From Proteobacteria bacterium UBA6908 (GTDB taxonomy: Bacteria > Pseudomonadota > Gammaproteobacteria > Acidiferrobacterales > UBA6901), in contig DKBE01000100.1 of NCBI GenBank assembly GCA_002451085.1, forward strand, positions 1-28,025: DNA of 28,025 nucleotides, written 5' to 3'. Of this stretch, positions 24,471 through 28,025 are shown in pieces. The position numbers and the translations under genes were made by a program. The notes under the pieces were generated by a model. The model worked only from the letters and a program-made list of their open reading frames with translations, made no database searches and was not told where the DNA came from. The number at the start of each line of letters is the position of its first letter. The first letter of the stretch is position 1.

Positions 24471-25223
24471 CTAGTGCAGGGTTTCCAGGACACAGCCGTC
24501 CACGTCACAGACCAGCACGCTGCCCTGCTCGTACCAGTCGCCGAGTACGGTCCGGTGTACCGTCTGGCCGTTGAGTGACAACGTGTGCTGCGCAGGCCGA
24601 TGAGTATGGCCGTGAATCAGGTGGTGCACGCCATGGGATTGAAACGCCGCTGCCACGGCACCCGCATTCACATCCATAATTTCCGGTTTCTTGGCAGCCG
24701 TCGCGGTCTTGCTGACCTCGCGATATTCGCGAACCATGTTGATTCGCTCGGCGACGGGCTTGCCGAGAAACTGCTGAACCCACTGCGGATTGCGTACCAT
24801 GGCACGGAATTTCAGGTAGTCCGTGTCGTCGGTGCACAGTGTATCGCCGTGCATCAACAGCACCTGTTCACCGTAAAGACCGATCACGGTCGGATCGGGC
24901 AACAGCCGGCAGCCTGTAGCTTGCTCAAATCCGGGACCGAGCAGAAAGTCGCGGTTACCGTGCATCACGTACACCGGAACTCCGGAACCGGTCAGCTCAT
25001 GCAAGGCGGCAATGAGCGGCCGGACTTCCGGTTGATTGGCCACATCATCTCCAATCCAGTACTCAAACAGGTCACCGAGTATGTACAACGCTTCGGCCTG
25101 ACGGGCACGGTGGCGCAGAAAGTCGAGGAACAGCGCCGTGATGGCGGGGCGCTCGGCCGACAGATGCAGATCGGAGATGAACAGGGTGCTCAAGGCAGGG
25201 CCCGGAGAAAGCTCAATCCTCAA
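24471..25223 (-). CDS. lpxH: UDP-2,3-diacylglucosamine diphosphatase
   Basis: A calcineurin-like metallophosphoesterase of lipid A synthesis that makes lipid X from UDP-2,3-diacylglucosamine at the cytoplasmic membrane face. Metal-ligand motifs visible from the N-terminus are ISDLHL (Asp18, His20), LGDLFEYWIGDD, HGNRDFLLG, LMHGDTLCTDD and the C-terminal HLIHGHTHRP. Length is 250 residues from a TTG at 25223, or 240 from a TTG at 25193; the latter gives the family-typical MSTLFISDLHL. No ATG or GTG is available near either site, so the gene uses a TTG start. The longer form overlaps the end of ppiB by 11 bases, and the two genes are probably translationally coupled. Confidence 0.94.
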   Translation of the reverse strand: MRIELSPGPALSTLFISDLHLSAERPAITALFLDFLRHRARQAEALYILGDLFEYWIGDDVANQPEVRPLIAALHELTGSGVPVYVMHGNRDFLLGPGFEQATGCRLLPDPTVIGLYGEQVLLMHGDTLCTDDTDYLKFRAMVRNPQWVQQFLGKPVAERINMVREYREVSKTATAAKKPEIMDVNAGAVAAAFQSHGVHHLIHGHTHRPAQHTLSLNGQTVHRTVLGDWYEQGSVLVCDVDGCVLETLH

Positions 25224-25713
25224 GAACTTCCATGCGCTCGATCAGCACATCGCTGAGTGGCACATTCTTGTGACCGGCGCGGCCACCCGTTGGCACGCCT
25301 TTGATGCGATCGACTACCGTCAGGCCATCCACCACCTTGCCGAATACGCAGTAGCCCGAGCCGGACGAGGTGTCGGCGGTATAATTGAGGAAGTCGTTGT
25401 CCACCACATTAATGAAGAACTGCGATGTGGCGGAAGCCGGGTCGCTGGTGCGGGCCATGGCGATGGTGCCGCGTTCATTGCGCAGGCCGTTTTTGGCCTC
25501 GTTTCCGATCGGTGGCCGGGTCGGCTTCTGGGTCATGCCGGGAAGGAAGCCGCCGCCCTGAATCATGAAGCCGTCCATGACGCGGTGGAACAGGGTGCCG
25601 TCATAAAAACCGTCGCGTACATAGGCAATGAAATTGTTGACGGTCTTGGGCGCCCGTTGCGGATCGAGCTCGACGATGATGGCGCCATAGCTGGTCTGCA
25701 TGCGTACTTTCAT
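25213..25713 (-). CDS. ppiB: Cyclophilin-type peptidyl-prolyl isomerase
   Basis: A 166-residue cytoplasmic cyclophilin without a signal peptide. Typical blocks are IIVELDPQRAPKTVNNFIAYV, GTLFHRVMDGFMIQGGGF with the catalytic arginine, ATSQFFINVVDNDFLNY and YCVFGKVVDGLTVVDRIKGVPT. It catalyses cis/trans proline isomerisation. AAGGA lies upstream of the ATG at 25713. The ppiB–lpxH pair transcribed away from a tRNA synthetase pair is a known gammaproteobacterial arrangement. Confidence 0.95.
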   Translation of the reverse strand: MKVRMQTSYGAIIVELDPQRAPKTVNNFIAYVRDGFYDGTLFHRVMDGFMIQGGGFLPGMTQKPTRPPIGNEAKNGLRNERGTIAMARTSDPASATSQFFINVVDNDFLNYTADTSSGSGYCVFGKVVDGLTVVDRIKGVPTGGRAGHKNVPLSDVLIERMEVLED

Positions 25714-25849
25714 AACGGCCGGTATCCTTAAATTAAACGTGTTCGGGAAAGAAATGGTGTTCCGGGCAAGGCGTATGGAACCACTGGCGCTATTCTAGCC
25801 GAGTCGGTCTGGCCCTGCACCCGCACCGTCTTGTCCGCCGACCGCGCGG

Positions 25850-25878
25850 TTGGAGGCCCCGGACCTTTGGGCTACCAT
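25850..25878 (+). promoter_or_regulatory. Candidate promoter of gltX-cysS
   Basis: TTGGAG at 25850-25855, a 17-bp spacer and TACCAT at 25873-25878. The predicted start near 25885 lies about 3 nt before the gltX ATG (25888), and no Shine-Dalgarno sequence is visible, so the message may be nearly leaderless. Confidence 0.4.
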
Positions 25879-25887
25879 TCGTCCCGC

Positions 25888-27303
25888 ATGCATCCTGCTC
25901 CCTTCAAGTGCCGTTTTGCCCCAAGCCCGACCGGGCTGCTTCACCTGGGGAACGTGCGCACGGCACTGTTCAATGCCCTGTTGGCCCGGCGCGAGCACGG
26001 TATTTTCCTGCTGCGCATTGAAGACACCGACGCCGCCCGCGGCCATGAAAAATTCGAGCAGGCCCTCCAGACTGACCTGCGCTGGCTGGGGCTCGACTGG
26101 CAGGAGGGCCCCGGTCCGGAAGGGTCCGCGGCACCCTATGTCCAGTCACAGCGTCAGCATCTTTACCGCAAGCACTTCGAGGCGCTCGAACAGGCTGGAT
26201 CGGCGTATCCCTGTTTTTGCAGCGAGCGCGAGCTCGAGATCGCCCGCAAAACTGCGATCGCGGCCGGCCGGCCGCCGCGTTACTCCGGTCGCTGCCGGCG
26301 ACTCGGTGCCGACGAGATCGCGGCGCGCCGTGCCGCCGGCACGCCGGCGACACTGCGATTCCATGTCGCGGACGGAGATACGGTTGAGTTCGATGATGTG
26401 GTGCGCGGTCCGCAGCAATTTGCGAGCTCGGATATTGGTGATTTCGTTATTCGCCGTTCCGATGGCACGCCGGCATTTTTCTTCAGTAACGCGGTGGACG
26501 ATGCGCTCATGGGGGTGACGCTGGTGTTGCGCGGCGAGGATCACCTCACCAACAGTCCGCGCCAGATTCTGCTGTTGCAGGCACTGGGGCTCCCGGTCCC
26601 GCGCTACGCGCACATTGCCCTGGTGGTCGGACAGGACGGCAGTCCGCTGTCCAAACGTACCGGCAGCAAATCGGTGGAGGAATTGCGCGAGCAGGGTTAT
26701 CTCCCGATCGCGGTGAATAACTACCTGGCGCGCCTCGGCCACAGTTACGAGTCCAATGCCGTGCTCGACTTCGCTGGCCTGGCAGCCGGATTTGATACCT
26801 CCCGCCTGCATCGCGCCCCGGCGCGTTTCGACGAGCAGCAGTTGCTGCACTGGCAGCGCGAAGCGGTACACGGCGCCGATATGGCGGTGTTGTGGTCGTG
26901 GATGGCCGGCACCGTCGATGCAGTTGTTCCGGAGGCCGAACGCATGGCGTTTGTCGAAGCGATACGCGGCAATCTCCTGTTTCCGTCCGACGCCTGGCAC
27001 TGGGCACGGGTGATCTACAGCGAGGTGCTGACGCCCAGCCACGCGGCCCATGAAGTGTTGCGCTCGACCAATGATGATTTTTTCGAGTTCGCGCGGCGCG
27101 CGCTCGAGAAGCATGGCACGGATTTCCGGGCACTGAGCCAGATGGTGAAAGTGGATACCGGGCTCAGCGGCAAAGCGCTGTTTCAGCCGCTGCGCGCGGT
27201 GCTGACCGGTGAGCTTGACGGGCCGGAGCTGGTGAAGCTGCTGCCATTGATCGGCCCGGAGCGTGCCCACCGGCGGATTGCCCAGGCCCTTTCAGGATCC
27301 TGA
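25888..27303 (+). CDS. gltX: Glutamyl-tRNA synthetase
   Basis: A 471-residue class I synthetase. The HIGH motif is His19-Leu-Gly-Asn22 after RFAPSPTG, and LRIEDTDAARG follows. A zinc-knuckle CFCSERELE...YSGRCRR is intact. VLRGEDHLTNSPRQ leads to the KMSKS-type loop SPLSKRTG (Lys256). The C-terminal anticodon-binding part is helical, as in GluRS, not the beta-barrel of GlnRS. The ATG at 25888 is chosen because the frame upstream to 25831 adds no homology. Pseudomonas has glnS at this position between ppiB and cysS, which raises the question whether this enzyme charges tRNA-Glu only. It ends three bases before cysS. Confidence 0.94.
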   Translation: MHPAPFKCRFAPSPTGLLHLGNVRTALFNALLARREHGIFLLRIEDTDAARGHEKFEQALQTDLRWLGLDWQEGPGPEGSAAPYVQSQRQHLYRKHFEALEQAGSAYPCFCSERELEIARKTAIAAGRPPRYSGRCRRLGADEIAARRAAGTPATLRFHVADGDTVEFDDVVRGPQQFASSDIGDFVIRRSDGTPAFFFSNAVDDALMGVTLVLRGEDHLTNSPRQILLLQALGLPVPRYAHIALVVGQDGSPLSKRTGSKSVEELREQGYLPIAVNNYLARLGHSYESNAVLDFAGLAAGFDTSRLHRAPARFDEQQLLHWQREAVHGADMAVLWSWMAGTVDAVVPEAERMAFVEAIRGNLLFPSDAWHWARVIYSEVLTPSHAAHEVLRSTNDDFFEFARRALEKHGTDFRALSQMVKVDTGLSGKALFQPLRAVLTGELDGPELVKLLPLIGPERAHRRIAQALSGS

Positions 27304-27306
27304 TCC

Positions 27307-28025
27307 ATGCTGCAGATCTACAACAGTCTGACAAGAAAGAAAGAGGCCTTCACGCCGATCGAACCCGGCAAGGTGCGCATGTACGTCTGCGGCATGACCG
27401 TGTACGACTACTGCCACCTTGGGCACGCGCGCGTGCTGGTGGTATTCGATCTGGTGGCGCGCTATCTGCGCGCCCGCGGCTATGACGTGACGTATGTCCG
27501 CAACGTCACGGATATTGACGACAAAATCATCAAGCGCGCCAACGAAAACAGCGAGAGCATCGACGCGCTCACCGATCGTTTTATCACCGCCATGCATGAA
27601 GATGCCGATTCCCTGGGTGTCCAGCGGCCGGACCAGGAACCGCGCGCCACCCGGCACATTGGCGACATTGTTGCCATGACGGCCAAACTGGTTGAGCGCG
27701 GGTTTGCTTACGCGGCTGCCAACGGGGATGTCTACTACCGCGTGCGCAAGTTCCCGCACTATGGCCAGCTGTCCGGCAAGACTCTGGACGACCTGCAGGT
27801 GGGTGCACGGGTCGAAGCCGATGAAGCCAAGGACGATCCACTCGACTTTGTGCTCTGGAAGGCTGCCAAACCCGGTGAACCATTCTGGGATTCGCCCTGG
27901 GGTCAGGGTCGGCCCGGCTGGCATATCGAGTGCTCGGCCATGTCGACCTGCTGCCTGGGCAATCACTTTGACATTCATGGCGGCGGGCTCGACCTGCAGT
28001 TCCCGCACCACGAAAACGAGATCGC
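27307..28025 (+). CDS. cysS: Cysteinyl-tRNA synthetase, 3' partial
   Basis: The gene runs off the right edge; 239 residues are visible, about half of the usual 460. The zinc-binding/active-site Cys28 (YVCGMTVYD), the HIGH motif HLGH (37-40), the family block [15 protein letters not shown] and the further zinc ligands in WHIECSAM and HHENEI identify it. It attaches cysteine to tRNA-Cys. Co-direction and a 3-nt gap to gltX imply one transcript. Confidence 0.96.
   Translation, partial: MLQIYNSLTRKKEAFTPIEPGKVRMYVCGMTVYDYCHLGHARVLVVFDLVARYLRARGYDVTYVRNVTDIDDKIIKRANENSESIDALTDRFITAMHEDADSLGVQRPDQEPRATRHIGDIVAMTAKLVERGFAYAAANGDVYYRVRKFPHYGQLSGKTLDDLQVGARVEADEAKDDPLDFVLWKAAKPGEPFWDSPWGQGRPGWHIECSAMSTCCLGNHFDIHGGGLDLQFPHHENEI

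Noticed and set aside
1..28025. Mobile element, prophage, CRISPR array or defence system
   Set aside because: No transposase, integrase, direct-repeat array or terminal inverted repeats were recognised, and gene order is that of a conserved chromosome.

Overview
The window reads as a chromosomal core segment of a GC-rich gammaproteobacterium. The evidence is the gene order truA–(insert)–trpF–trpB–trpA–accD–folC–SPOR gene–cvpA–purF–metZ, the neighbourhood lpxH–ppiB–tRNA synthetase–cysS, and an adjacent parE–parC pair, together with Gram-negative envelope genes (lpxH, DUF481 outer-membrane protein, lipoprotein). I see no mobile element, CRISPR array, rRNA or tRNA. Genus-level placement is not supportable from sequence alone.

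Layout. 1-2099: the end of an iron/peroxide-type operon, with a heterodisulfide-reductase-like Fe-S protein (5' end outside the window), a stand-alone encapsulated-ferritin (EncFtn) family protein and a DUF3501 protein. 2185-6553: a promoter and the two topoisomerase IV subunits. 6607-8058: an exported FKBP isomerase and a DUF599 membrane protein. 8129-10860: a signalling island with a membrane GGDEF diguanylate cyclase, converging on a DUF481 outer-membrane protein and an FHA–adenylate cyclase. 10959-20516: a long same-strand run, truA, a Rieske–flavodoxin-fold fusion, trpFBA, accD, folC, SPOR protein, cvpA and purF, closed by a strong terminator. 20617-24452: a promoter, a SAM-II riboswitch and an intrinsic terminator controlling metZ, followed by a membrane thioredoxin-like protein, a glycerate 2-kinase and a lipoprotein. 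24471-25713 (minus strand): ppiB and lpxH, overlapping. 25888-28025: gltX and the start of cysS.

Most genes are housekeeping. The parts that deserve attention are: the EncFtn protein, which has all its ferroxidase residues but no encapsulin-targeting tail and no encapsulin neighbour; the Rieske–flavodoxin fusion lodged between truA and trpF; the SAM-II aptamer with a terminator close downstream and a possible antiterminator; a perfect 10-bp inverted repeat that contains both a -10 hexamer and the start codon of the DUF481 gene; several start codons with a -10-like hexamer only 6-9 nt upstream and no Shine-Dalgarno sequence (possible leaderless mRNAs); folC, whose family-conserved N-terminus is encoded upstream of any AUG/GUG/UUG; and a GluRS-type enzyme occupying the position where Pseudomonas has glnS.

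The only stretch over 300 bases without a gene is 20517-20819, and it is filled by a terminator, promoter, riboswitch and second terminator.
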